Shown here: positions 8,684 to 16,663 of the stretch, piece by piece
Numbering within the stretch: the stretch's first letter is position 1
How the letters are laid out: each line of letters begins with the position of its first letter
NCBI RefSeq assembly: GCF_001650195.1
Contig: NZ_LXYR01000041.1
Location: 1-47,065 of the forward strand
Length of the DNA stretch: 47,065 nucleotides
Direction: 5' to 3'
DNA from: Phormidesmis priestleyi BC1401
GTDB lineage: Bacteria; Cyanobacteriota; Cyanobacteriia; Leptolyngbyales; Leptolyngbyaceae
Made by a program: the position numbers and the translations under genes
Notes under the pieces: generated by a model
Told to the model about the DNA's origin: nothing
The model's database searches: none
Seen by the model: only the letters and a program-made list of their open reading frames with translations

Positions 8684-9277
8684 TTATTGAGCAAGGAGTT
8701 TGAGGAGGTAGGCATTGTCCCAACCTGCTTTAAGCCGTTTGGCTTTCACGCCACCCTTCGCTGTCTTGTCCTGATTCAGCAGATTGAGTGCAATGTGGCG
8801 CATCAATGCCATATTTTCAGGTGCGTGGTCTTTGCGAATACGGCATTCATCCTCTCTAAAGGCAACATCCAACACCCAATGCAAACAGTTCTCAACCTGC
8901 CAATGAGAGCGTACGGCATCGGCAAGTTGAGCGGCAGAACTTTCCCAACTTAGGATGTAGTAGCGTTGCTCAATCGTGGTTTTGCCTTGGAGCCGTCGTT
9001 CGGATTCGACGAGTCCAATCCGAGCAAATCCCGCCCATTGCTGTGCATCGACTAAATGTTCCACTTGTCCCAGCACCCAATGCCATCGGATTTCCATGCG
9101 TCCGTGGTTACTGGACAGATTCTGGCAAAAGTCATGCTCAAGCCCTGCAAAGTTGATGCGACGAGCGTGCTCAAACACTTGCACTACATCTTCGTGCAAG
9201 TTGCCTTGATTACCTTTAAGTGCCAATACGTAATCTGCTTGTTGCTCTACAATTTGTTGAGCAATTTTTTTTGGCAA
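8684..9277 (-). CDS. ISAs1 transposase, C-terminal frame
   Basis: The C-terminal part of the same transposase, readable from KKIAQQIVEQQADYVLALKG onwards. It carries the third catalytic residue, the glutamate in WQVENCLHWVLDVAFREDE. The only start available is a TTG inside the A-run, so independent translation is doubtful. A -1 slip on the A8 run joins it in frame to the N-terminal part as GCQKKIAQQ and gives about 380 residues, the usual length for this family. The split is either a one-base deletion or a slippage signal. Confidence 0.85.
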   Translation of the reverse strand: MPKKIAQQIVEQQADYVLALKGNQGNLHEDVVQVFEHARRINFAGLEHDFCQNLSSNHGRMEIRWHWVLGQVEHLVDAQQWAGFARIGLVESERRLQGKTTIEQRYYILSWESSAAQLADAVRSHWQVENCLHWVLDVAFREDECRIRKDHAPENMALMRHIALNLLNQDKTAKGGVKAKRLKAGWDNAYLLKLLAQ

Positions 9278-9825
9278 CCCATAGCATCAATTGTGACAAT
9301 GCATCCCTCGATTGTCAGCACGTTTAACAACGCTGGAATCACCGTAATCTCATTCGATTTATCATCAACTTTGCGCTGTCCCAATACCAGTCGATTCGCA
9401 GTTGCCCAAGCACTCACCATATGAATTGCAGCTTTGCTCTCACTGGAGTTGTAGGAATGGCGTAGGGTTTTACCATCAATTGCGATGATTTGTCCTTGGG
9501 TCACCTGACTCACGGCTTCGATCCAATTGAGGAAACTCGCTTGCAATTGTTCGGGTTTGATGCGGGCAAAGACTCGCCCAAACGTATCATGTGACGGTAT
9601 TCCATTCGGCAAAGCTAAAAACTGCTCTAGCCACTCTCGCTTGGCATTGCCATAGTTTTCTATCTCTACCCAGCTATCAGCTCCACAAATCACCGCACAA
9701 ATTGTAATGGCGATCATATTCAGCAATAAGTGTTCCTTTGTGCGCTCGATGCGTGGGTCTTCAACGGTCGCAAAATGAGTGAGTAGTTGAGCGCATGGAT
9801 GAGTTTCAGGCAACATGACAATCAA
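9247..9825 (-). CDS. ISAs1 transposase, N-terminal frame
   Basis: The 192-residue N-terminal part of an ISAs1-family DDE transposase. The helical N-terminus (LLTHFATVEDPR) is followed by the H repeat-associated region ICAVICGADSWVEIENYG. Two catalytic aspartates then follow: one in IIAIDGKTLR (about residue 117) and one in IVTIDAMGCQ (about residue 180). The frame runs out just after GCQKK at a run of eight A (T8 on the plus strand at 9265-9272). The remaining catalytic glutamate is in the next frame, so this product alone should not be active. Confidence 0.85.
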   Translation of the reverse strand: MIVMLPETHPCAQLLTHFATVEDPRIERTKEHLLLNMIAITICAVICGADSWVEIENYGNAKREWLEQFLALPNGIPSHDTFGRVFARIKPEQLQASFLNWIEAVSQVTQGQIIAIDGKTLRHSYNSSESKAAIHMVSAWATANRLVLGQRKVDDKSNEITVIPALLNVLTIEGCIVTIDAMGCQKKLLNKL

Positions 9826-9858
9826 TCGCGTGGGATGGACTGCTTCAGTATCTCATCT

Positions 9859-10944
9859 TTACTTTATTTCCAATTTAGATGCGATTACCCTGGGTTTGTT
9901 GATCGGGGAGAGAATGCTATCTAGCAGCAGATCAGCCCCAAACCGAACCGGATCGGTGCAGGGAAGTCCGGTTTCTTGATGGGCATGAGCGATCGCAGTT
10001 CTGGCAGCGTCTTCATCCAAATGAGCGGTATTCAGGGCAACGCCAACTACAGGTGTCGGCGCGAATGACCCTCCGGCAGCAGCCACCGTTTCGTAGACGT
10101 GAATCACCTTTTGCAGCGACGGAATCGGCACATCGGGAAAGGTGCGAATGTGCGTCTGTCCCGCTCGATGCACGAGGATTAAATGAGTGGGCTGGCTGCC
10201 CCGAATGAGAGGCAACGTTGCGGTTGAAGCCGGATTCATCAGCGAACCCTGTCCTTCAATCAACAAAACCTCATGATCCTGTCCGTAGCGCATGACGAGT
10301 TGCTCGACTGCACCTGCGGCAAAATCAATCCGAATTGCGTCTAGCGGAATGCCATCTCCGGCAATCATGATGCCTGCCTGACCTGTGCCCAGAAATTTCG
10401 ATCGCATCCCTCGTTTTTGAGCCACTCGATCGAGTTCTAACGTCGTCGCCATTTTTCCTACGCCCATATCGGTGCCCACCGTAAGAACTCGCAGACAGGA
10501 GAGCGATCGAGCGGCACCACTTCCCACTTTTAGCCCTGCGGGTTCTTGACGAATATCCCAAATCCACTGTCCTGCTCGCAGACGCTCTCTGAGTTGGGGA
10601 ATGGCTGACATCTGCGTGTGAAGCCCATTCATAATAGACAGCCCAGCGGCAGTGGCTTGCTCGAGTTCGGTTAACCAGGCATCGGGTAACGCTCCTCCAG
10701 AAGGGGCAATGCCAATCGCGAGTACATTGGGCTGATAGGCGAGCGCTTCGGAGACAGACGCGACGATCGGGGCATTACAAGACGTTCCGGTAAGAGTCGA
10801 GAGAAATTCTCCGGCGCATTGATGATCGATGACGACCGCGATCGTGTCAGGTCGATAGCGCAGTAGGGCAAGTCCGGTTTTGCCTTGCGTGCCGCGAATT
10901 CCTTCGTGTAGGAGAACTGCGATTCGAGAGTCTAACGTGAGCAT
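9859..10944 (-). CDS. DUF1611 family protein, DgcN-like
   Basis: A 361-residue protein of the DUF1611 family (COG3367). The N-terminal Rossmann-like half is followed by a P-loop half with the Walker A-like VGTDMGVGKMATTLEL near residue 155. Further motifs are LLIEGQGSLMNPA and VVGVALNT. Characterised marine members (DgcN) N-acetylate D-glutamate and work with an enolase-superfamily racemase (DgcA). A dipeptide-epimerase-like enolase gene lies about 2.5 kb away here on the opposite strand, separated by hisA and a BAX-inhibitor gene, so a functional link is possible but the operon is broken. Role in D-amino-acid or peptidoglycan fragment metabolism is inference. Confidence 0.8.
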   Translation of the reverse strand: MLTLDSRIAVLLHEGIRGTQGKTGLALLRYRPDTIAVVIDHQCAGEFLSTLTGTSCNAPIVASVSEALAYQPNVLAIGIAPSGGALPDAWLTELEQATAAGLSIMNGLHTQMSAIPQLRERLRAGQWIWDIRQEPAGLKVGSGAARSLSCLRVLTVGTDMGVGKMATTLELDRVAQKRGMRSKFLGTGQAGIMIAGDGIPLDAIRIDFAAGAVEQLVMRYGQDHEVLLIEGQGSLMNPASTATLPLIRGSQPTHLILVHRAGQTHIRTFPDVPIPSLQKVIHVYETVAAAGGSFAPTPVVGVALNTAHLDEDAARTAIAHAHQETGLPCTDPVRFGADLLLDSILSPINKPRVIASKLEIK

Positions 10945-11081
10945 GGTTTCAATCTGCTGGTCAATGGCTTCTGCTTCTGTCTGCGCTCGAAGGGGTTAGA
11001 GGAGCGATCGTGTGCATCTTTGAGACGCTTGGTTTCATTTTTGGCTCTACAATAAATTCCCATCCCATTCGTTTTCTGCAA

Positions 11082-11342
11082 GTGAGTTTCTACATTTCTA
11101 AACATGCAGAAGCACAACCAGAGCGGCGTAGGATTCCCATTGAGCGATTCAATTCTGTGTTATGAAGTCCTCAACAAGTAATTGAGCAAGACGATGGCAC
11201 ACGCATCTATCAGTCTCAACTCCTATTCGAGAATGGGAAAACCTATCTGCTAAGAGTCGTTGTCTCCGAACGGACACAACCTGCAATCGTCATGACTGTC
11301 TATAAAACAAACCAGATTTCTCGATATTGGAGGTTGGAATGA
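11082..11342 (+). pseudogene. DUF4258 (toxin-like) gene with premature stop
   Basis: An 87-codon frame beginning GTG at 11082 (translating SFYISKHAEAQPERRRIPIE) and ending at TGA 11340-11342 matches the small DUF4258 family often paired with DUF2283. Codon 28 is TGA (11163-11165), inside what should be the VLxNPQQVIE segment. After the stop the frame stays open and conserved (GTRIYQSQLLFENGKTYLLR, then YKTNQISRYWR). No usable start follows the stop, so the gene looks inactivated unless the stop is an error or is read through. Its final TGA overlaps the ATG of the next gene (ATGA), a classic sign of translational coupling. Confidence 0.75.
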
Positions 11343-11545
11343 AAGTCATTTATGACCCAGAAGTAGATACTCTAATGATTATGCTCTCTGAAGCAGAGAT
11401 TGAGGAGAGCCACGAAGACCGTTCCGGTGCAATTCTAGATTATGATGCGGCAGGAAATCTGGTAGGACTGGAAATTTTCAACGCATCGAAGCAGGTGAAT
11501 AATCCACTTCAGTTAGAGCATGTGATTGCGGGACAAGCGGCTTGA
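11339..11545 (+). CDS. DUF2283 family protein (putative antitoxin)
   Basis: A 68-residue DUF2283 protein: [16 protein letters not shown] opens it, then the acidic [19 protein letters not shown] and the family hallmark [15 protein letters not shown]. Proteins of this family are commonly encoded next to DUF4258 proteins and the pair is suspected to be a toxin-antitoxin system, though that activity is not established. The ATG at 11339 overlaps the stop of the damaged DUF4258 gene by four bases. The usual partner appears lost, so this may be an orphan antitoxin. Confidence 0.85.
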   Translation: MKVIYDPEVDTLMIMLSEAEIEESHEDRSGAILDYDAAGNLVGLEIFNASKQVNNPLQLEHVIAGQAA

Positions 11546-11696
11546 GAATGCGCGGGGCGAGAAAAAACCTGCAATGGTGTCATCTCAACTGGCAAACCTA
11601 TCACTTCATACGACAGCGCTTTCTGTTGATCAATCTGCGATCGCATCACCGACAATAAGATTTGCTCTCTCTACTCCACGAAGGAACAGAAATCTT

Positions 11697-12470
11697 ATGG
11701 AAGTAATTCCCGCGATCGACCTGCTGAATGGCAAGTGTGTCCGCCTCTATCAAGGCGACTATGACCGAGCCGAGGTCTTCAACGAAGATCCCGTCGCGAT
11801 GGCGCAGCAGTGGGCTAGCGAAGGCGCAACCCGACTGCATTTAGTCGATTTAGACGGAGCCAAAGCCGGACATCCGGTGAATTTAGAGGCAATTGCAGCG
11901 ATCGTGCGTGCGCTTAAGATTCCGGTGCAGGTGGGAGGAGGCTTGCGCGATCGTCAAAGTGTCGCCGATCTGTTGTCAACGGGAGTCGATCGCGCCATTT
12001 TAGGCACGGTTGCCGTCAAGAACCCCGAATTGGTTGCCCAACTGTGCAGCGAGTTTCCCCAGCAAATCATCGTCGGCATTGACGCTCGAAACGGACGAGT
12101 CGCGACCCAAGGCTGGCTAGAAACGTCAGAAGTTCTCGCGACTGAACTAGCAGAACGGATGGCACAACTAGGCGCGGCTGCGATTATTTACACTGACATT
12201 CATCGTGACGGCACATTGCAAGGTCCCAACTTAGAGGCACTGCGCGAATTAGCCTCCGTGGTTTCAATTCCCATCATTGCGTCTGGGGGCGTGAGTTCGG
12301 TCACTGATCTATTAAGCCTATTGTCACTCGAATCGCAGGGAGTCACCGGAGCGATCGTCGGTCGTGCCCTTTATACCGGAGATGTGTCGCTCAAAGAAGC
12401 GATTCGGGCGGTGGGTCAGGGTCGCTGGCAAGATGTACCGCCTGATTTAGGTTCGTCAGCGTTTGCTTGA
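11697..12470 (+). CDS. hisA: Phosphoribosyl imidazole carboxamide isomerase HisA
   Basis: A 257-residue (beta-alpha)8 barrel that isomerises ProFAR to PRFAR in histidine synthesis. The catalytic Asp in [20 protein letters not shown] (residue 8) and the second catalytic Asp in [12 protein letters not shown] mark HisA rather than HisF. Phosphate-binding loops VGGGLR and IASGGVSS are present. The frame is open further upstream (to 11526), but the ATG at 11697 starts exactly where the family does; the upstream extension has no similarity to the fold. It stands alone, not in a his operon, as is common in cyanobacteria. Confidence 0.97.
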   Translation: MEVIPAIDLLNGKCVRLYQGDYDRAEVFNEDPVAMAQQWASEGATRLHLVDLDGAKAGHPVNLEAIAAIVRALKIPVQVGGGLRDRQSVADLLSTGVDRAILGTVAVKNPELVAQLCSEFPQQIIVGIDARNGRVATQGWLETSEVLATELAERMAQLGAAAIIYTDIHRDGTLQGPNLEALRELASVVSIPIIASGGVSSVTDLLSLLSLESQGVTGAIVGRALYTGDVSLKEAIRAVGQGRWQDVPPDLGSSAFA

Positions 12471-12588
12471 TGGTCCGATCGTCTCCAAACCCACAGCCCA
12501 TATTTTTTCACCAGTTTCTAGCCGATTTCTAAAAACCGAAGGAAAATGAAGGGACAGCATACATTTCGTCACAGGCAAAAGAAACCGC

Positions 12589-13317
12589 ATGAGTAATACC
12601 AGTAACTTCCGGCAGGCAATCCGGGATGCAAAAAGTCAGTCGATCATCGGCTCAAACGTCATTGCCAACGCTTTACCCTTGCTAGGTGGTGGGCTTGTAT
12701 TGACCGCAGTTGGCACTTTTGGCGGCTTGCAGGTGATTACCAACAACCCTCAGATCTTTATGCCTACGTTTATTGGGGCAGTGATTTTAGAGTTGATTTT
12801 GTTTTTCGTTGCCTCTAATGTGGCTCAAAAAGGCAACAACGGCGTTGCGCTGCCTCTGCTGGCGACCTATAGCTTGCTGTCAGGCTACACCTTGAGCGGG
12901 ATTGTGTTTTTAGCACTGCAAACCCAAGGCGTTGGCATCAACGGAGTTGGATTTGCCGCACTCGGCTGTGGCGTGACGTTTATTGCAGCCAGGTCGATCG
13001 GATCTAATCTGTCTGAGAAAAACGGCATGGCGTTAACCAAAACCGTACAGCTTGGGTTAATTGCACTGTTTGTGGTTTTGATCGGTCAGCTATTGCTGCG
13101 AGTGTTTGGGATTTATACACCCAGTTTCCTAGAAGTCGCTATCTCTGGCATTGGCGTATTGCTGTTTGTCGGGGCGGCAGTTGTTGATTTCTTTGTTCTT
13201 CCTCGCACTTACCGCGATGATCAATACATTCCTGCTGCTCTGTCGATGTATTTGACCTACATCAATTTGTTTGTGTTTATTCTGAGATTCTTGATTGCAA
13301 TCAACAGTCGTGATTAG
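12589..13317 (+). CDS. BAX inhibitor-1-like membrane protein
   Basis: A 242-residue integral membrane protein with about seven hydrophobic segments after a short polar N-terminus (MSNTSNFRQAIRDAKSQ). The pattern of glycine-rich helices with LLATYSLLSGYTLSGIVFLA in the middle and YINLFVFILRFL at the end fits the BAX-inhibitor-1/YccA family of putative calcium-leak or protease-regulating proteins. No soluble domain is present. It is followed by a strong intrinsic terminator, so it is probably monocistronic. Confidence 0.8.
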   Translation: MSNTSNFRQAIRDAKSQSIIGSNVIANALPLLGGGLVLTAVGTFGGLQVITNNPQIFMPTFIGAVILELILFFVASNVAQKGNNGVALPLLATYSLLSGYTLSGIVFLALQTQGVGINGVGFAALGCGVTFIAARSIGSNLSEKNGMALTKTVQLGLIALFVVLIGQLLLRVFGIYTPSFLEVAISGIGVLLFVGAAVVDFFVLPRTYRDDQYIPAALSMYLTYINLFVFILRFLIAINSRD

Positions 13318-13352
13318 TTCTGATTCTTAACTTGTTGAATAATCTGTTTAAG

Positions 13353-13379
13353 GAGACGTAAGGTTTACGTCTCTTTTTT
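13353..13379 (+). terminator. Intrinsic terminator after the BAX-inhibitor gene
   Basis: A perfect 9-bp stem, GAGACGTAA / TTACGTCTC, with a three-base loop followed by six T. It sits about 35 bases after the stop of the preceding gene. Confidence 0.9.
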
Positions 13380-13469
13380 ATTATAGTTTTCTCGACAGAA
13401 AACCAATAGTCCTGAAATTATCACAAGCTGTCCTTTAGAATAAGCATCTAGTCTAGTGTTCACAAGGGT

Positions 13470-14537
13470 ATGCAGATTCAGATTCAGACCTTTACAGTGC
13501 ATAAACGGTTCGCCCTTACGATCAGCCGTGGCACTACCGCTCAAACCACTAACATCTGGGTCAGAATCGAGCACGACGGCATTGAAGGCTGGGGAGAAGC
13601 CTCGCCGTTTTCAGTAGGAGGACAGCCCCAAACAACCGACGAGATCGCTCGTTCTCTACAGGCGATCGCGCCCCTCCTCCGAGCTTTAAACCCGCTAGAG
13701 CGGCAGCGCATCGATCGCCTAATGGCAGAAACCCGACTTCCTTCGGCTGCCTGTGCCGCTTTGGATCTGGCGCTTCATGATTGGGTGGGCAAACGGGCAA
13801 ATCTTCCTCTATGGCAACTGTGGGGGTTAGAGCGCGAACGAATTGTGCCGACCTCGGTGACGATCGGCATTAGTTCGCCGCAAGATGCCAAGCAGCGCGT
13901 GTTGAATTGGTTAGGCAAAGGCACGATCGCTGCCCCCCTTCAAGAGATTCAAGCGCTGAAAGTCAAGCTGGGCAACCCTGATGGCATTGCAGCCGATAAA
14001 GCCATGCTGCTAGCAGTTAAAGAAGCTGCCCCTCACATTTCGCAGATTAGCGTTGATGCCAATGGAGGTTGGAGTGTGGACACGGCACTGAAGATGGCGT
14101 TTTGGCTGGCAGATCAGGGAGTGACTTATATCGAGCAACCCTTGCCTAAAGGTCAAGAAGCCGACCTCGCAAAGCTTTACTATCAGTCTCCCTTGCCGAT
14201 TTTTGTCGATGAAAGTTGTTTTACGAGTCGAGATATTCCGCTGCTCATCGATCGGGTTCACGGCATCAATATCAAACTTCTCAAATCGGGCGGCTTGACG
14301 GAAGCGTTGCGGATGATTCATACCGCAAGGGCGTTTGGGCTGAAGATAATGTTTGGTTGCTATTCGGACAGTTCTCTGTTAAATACAGCGTTGGCGCATC
14401 TGTCACCCTTAGCCGACCACTTAGATTTGGACAGCCATTTGAATCTGCTGGATGATCCGTTTGTGGGGGCGGGGTTTGAAAATGGGCGAGTGGTACCCAA
14501 CAACCAACCGGGGTTAGGAGTCAGATTTAGAAACTAA
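13470..14537 (+). CDS. Dipeptide epimerase-like enolase superfamily enzyme
   Basis: A 355-residue enolase-superfamily protein of the muconate-lactonizing subgroup. The second catalytic lysine motif is ALKVKLG. Metal ligands lie in VDANGGW, IEQPLP and VDESCF, and the other catalytic lysine is in INIKLLKSGG. The C-terminal DLDSHL carries the D-x-D pattern used by L-Ala-D/L-Glu epimerases to bind the dipeptide amino group. The likely role is epimerising peptidoglycan-derived Ala-Glu dipeptides; an N-acyl glutamate racemase role (DgcA-like) is the alternative because of the nearby DUF1611 gene. The ATG at 13470 opens directly on the conserved capping domain. Confidence 0.85.
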   Translation: MQIQIQTFTVHKRFALTISRGTTAQTTNIWVRIEHDGIEGWGEASPFSVGGQPQTTDEIARSLQAIAPLLRALNPLERQRIDRLMAETRLPSAACAALDLALHDWVGKRANLPLWQLWGLERERIVPTSVTIGISSPQDAKQRVLNWLGKGTIAAPLQEIQALKVKLGNPDGIAADKAMLLAVKEAAPHISQISVDANGGWSVDTALKMAFWLADQGVTYIEQPLPKGQEADLAKLYYQSPLPIFVDESCFTSRDIPLLIDRVHGINIKLLKSGGLTEALRMIHTARAFGLKIMFGCYSDSSLLNTALAHLSPLADHLDLDSHLNLLDDPFVGAGFENGRVVPNNQPGLGVRFRN

Positions 14538-14561
14538 GGATTCTGGATTCAATAAAACCGA

Positions 14562-14656
14562 ATTCGCCCTCACCCCAACCCTCTCCCTAAGGAGAGGGAG
14601 CAAACGTCTAGTTCCCTTTCTCCCTGGGGAGAAGGGGTTAGGGGATGAGGGTGAAT
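14562..14656. repeat. Multi-hairpin GC-rich repeat, copy 1
   Basis: CCCTCACCCCAACCCTCTCCC, paired with GGAGAGGG and then a second hairpin CCCTTTCTCCC/GGGAGAAGGGG, closed by GGGGATGAGGGTGAAT. The outer arms (ATTCGCCCTCACCCC and GGGGATGAGGGTGAAT) pair, so the whole unit can fold as a closing stem with two inner hairpins. No convincing terminal repeat lies outside it. Confidence 0.85.
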
Positions 14657-14770
14657 CCGGCTTGTATAATTCCCGAAGTTAGCTAATCCACAATCCTAAG
14701 CTGATATCCTTTAAAAGGGTTTGCCTGGTCGCCCATCTAAATCTCAACATCCAAACTTCTTCTCCCTAAT

Positions 14771-15499
14771 ATGCCCCTCTCAACTCCTTCTTTACGTGAG
14801 CAGCAGCACCCACTCATTCGCAGTTTAGCCGACAAGATAGAAGCGATCTGGCACCGTTATTTAGACCTTTCACCCTACTATCTGCCGGATGATCTGGGCT
14901 ATGTTGAGGGGCGCATGGAAGGTGAAAAACTAATCATTGAAAATCGCTGTTATCAGACTCCCCAGTTTCGCAAACTTCATATGGAGCTTGCCAAAGTCGG
15001 GACAACGTTAGATATTCTCCACTGCGTGATGTTTCCGCGATCGGACTATGCCTTGCCGATGTTTGGCGCTGATCTCGTGAGCGGACGGGGACAAATCGGG
15101 ATGGCGATCGCCGATCTCTCTCCGATGAGTGACGATCGCACGCTTCCTGCTGATTATCAAACGGGTTTATCGGCGCTGCCCGAAGTCAATTTCACTCAGC
15201 GTCGTGAGCTTCCAGAATGGGGCGATATTTTTTCTAGCTTTTGTCTATTTGTGCGTCCGAGCAACGGGGCAGAAGAGGCAATGTTTTTGTCCCAAGTTGA
15301 GAGCTATTTAGAACTGCACTGCCAGAGAGCAATCGCGACGCAACCCACCCCAGAGCGCGAGGCAGAAATCTTAGCTAGACAGCGCTATTATTGCGATCGT
15401 CAGCAGCAAAACGACAAAACTCGTCGAGTCTTAGAAAAAGCCTTTGGTGACGCGTGGGCTGAACGCTACATGACGACCGTCTTATTTGACACGATTTAA
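14771..15499 (+). CDS. pcyA: Phycocyanobilin:ferredoxin oxidoreductase
   Basis: A 242-residue ferredoxin-dependent bilin reductase that converts biliverdin IXalpha to phycocyanobilin, the chromophore of phycocyanin, allophycocyanin and phytochromes. The length is typical for PcyA. The catalytic histidine lies in DILHCVMFPRSDYALPMFG and the catalytic aspartate in FGADLVSG. The region QRYYCDRQQQNDKTRRVLEKAFG and the end AERYMTTVLFD are characteristic. Its presence shows a phycobilisome-bearing host. It lies between two hairpin repeats and is convergent with the metallophosphoesterase gene. Confidence 0.97.
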   Translation: MPLSTPSLREQQHPLIRSLADKIEAIWHRYLDLSPYYLPDDLGYVEGRMEGEKLIIENRCYQTPQFRKLHMELAKVGTTLDILHCVMFPRSDYALPMFGADLVSGRGQIGMAIADLSPMSDDRTLPADYQTGLSALPEVNFTQRRELPEWGDIFSSFCLFVRPSNGAEEAMFLSQVESYLELHCQRAIATQPTPEREAEILARQRYYCDRQQQNDKTRRVLEKAFGDAWAERYMTTVLFDTI

Positions 15500-15506
15500 G
15501 AATTGG

Positions 15507-15654
15507 GGCGTTGCTGAATCGATCTACGAAGCACAGATTTTGCCCTCACCCTAGCCCTCTCCTTTTGGGAGAGGGGACAAGAGTTCCGGCTCCCTTCTCC
15601 CTGGGGAGAGGGGTTGGGGGTGAGGGTCATTCGTATCCTGCATTCAGCAACGCC
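15507..15654. mobile_element. MITE-like element with GGCGTTGCTGAAT ends, copy 2 of hairpin repeat
   Basis: A 148-bp element bounded by perfect inverted repeats GGCGTTGCTGAAT (15507) and ATTCAGCAACGCC (ending 15654). Inside is the CCCTCACCCTAGCCCTCTCC hairpin core. The flanks GAATTGG and GAAATTGG are near-identical and look like a target duplication. The ends resemble those of IS903-group IS5 elements (GGCTTTGTTGAAT). It lies between the convergent genes pcyA and the metallophosphoesterase. Confidence 0.8.
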
Positions 15655-15665
15655 GAAATTGGGTC

Positions 15666-16580
15666 TCATGCGATCGATTCCGCAACCGATTGAGCGCGAT
15701 AAAGCACTGTCTCAGACACAATTTTGAACGCTTCATTCACCCACACGATCGATGCGTCTGACACTTTGCCGGATTGCAGCGTCACGAGCGAGAAGTTTCT
15801 GATGCGATCGCCCTCATTTTGAATAATCCGAGGCACACGAGCCGCATTTAAATAAGCCGTCCCTTCAGGGCTAGTGTGAATGGCTCGGCGAAGCTGCTGT
15901 TTAGTGTGTCGCAGCGTGTGGTGCATATGTCCAAAGGTGACGAGCGGGATGGTTTTGCCTAACAGCCGAGTCCTAGCGATCGCGTCTTCAAAATCAGGAT
16001 CGCCGTGATCACCGCCGATCGGCTGCCAGTCTTTTCCACAGGGGTCTTCGGGCAAATCGCCTAACCCTGTTGGACCGTTGTGTCCTACAAAAATTACGGT
16101 TTCGTAAGCCGCCGTGTTTGCAGCCGCGACGATGCGATCAACCGATTCGTCAAAGTTATTCACCCCGCAGCGATCGCGATAGAATTTGCCGTTCTTCCAG
16201 ACAGAGCCACCCCAGCTAAACGGACGACTGCCCACCACACTTAGCCGCAACTCTGGAAAGTCAAGCTTGCCATACCCGACATTTGCGTCGCCTAACAAAT
16301 CGATTTGCTGCTGTACGCGGTCTTCTTTGGCGCGATCGTAAGGGCATTGCTTGATACCCCAATCAGTGGCGTTATACCAGGCATCGTGATTGCCGAGAAT
16401 CGCAGCTTTCGGGAGATCCATTTGAGCAATCGATCGCACGACTTCTACCGATTCGTTGCCAAAGTCTCCGACCAGCAAGACTAAGTTGACTCCCAGCGCT
16501 TTCAACGCGGCTTCATCCTCGTGATCCCACAGATCATGGATGTCTCCGACCACCGCGATTTTGATTCCCTGACTAGCCAC
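15666..16580 (-). CDS. Metallophosphoesterase (TIGR04168-like)
   Basis: A 304-residue calcineurin-like phosphoesterase. The family metal motifs appear in order: VVGDIHDLW (residue 11 on), VLLVGDFGN, AILGNHDAW, then VGHNGPTG and FGHMHHTLRH. The arrangement matches the cyanobacterial/plant TIGR04168 group, whose substrate is not established. The enzyme has no signal peptide and should be cytoplasmic. The next gene upstream (acidic hypothetical) is about 84 bases away on the same strand, so co-transcription is possible. Confidence 0.88.
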   Translation of the reverse strand: MASQGIKIAVVGDIHDLWDHEDEAALKALGVNLVLLVGDFGNESVEVVRSIAQMDLPKAAILGNHDAWYNATDWGIKQCPYDRAKEDRVQQQIDLLGDANVGYGKLDFPELRLSVVGSRPFSWGGSVWKNGKFYRDRCGVNNFDESVDRIVAAANTAAYETVIFVGHNGPTGLGDLPEDPCGKDWQPIGGDHGDPDFEDAIARTRLLGKTIPLVTFGHMHHTLRHTKQQLRRAIHTSPEGTAYLNAARVPRIIQNEGDRIRNFSLVTLQSGKVSDASIVWVNEAFKIVSETVLYRAQSVAESIA

Positions 16581-16663
16581 TATGCAGATTTCCTTTCTTT
16601 ATTCTTCTTTAGGATAGGCAAGGAGCGACGGTTTTGGTCAGTCCCTTAAGAAAGAGACGCGGG

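Larger units (their letters stand above)
8671..9840 (-). mobile_element. ISAs1-family insertion sequence (borders tentative)
   Basis: The element is defined by an ISAs1-type DDE transposase encoded on the minus strand and split in two frames. The outer borders are a guess: GGGCATTCACATC at 8671 and GTCCATCCCACGC read inward from 9840 are imperfect inverted ends. They are flanked by ttcagcagta and tgcttcagta, which match at 7 of 10 bases as a possible target duplication. It lies between the secreted-protein cluster and the DUF1611 gene. Confidence 0.6.

Noticed and set aside
10932-11117. Short minus-strand frame between DUF1611 and the DUF4258 remnant
   Set aside because: It overlaps the start of DUF1611 and runs antisense to the DUF4258 frame; the composition is basic and featureless.
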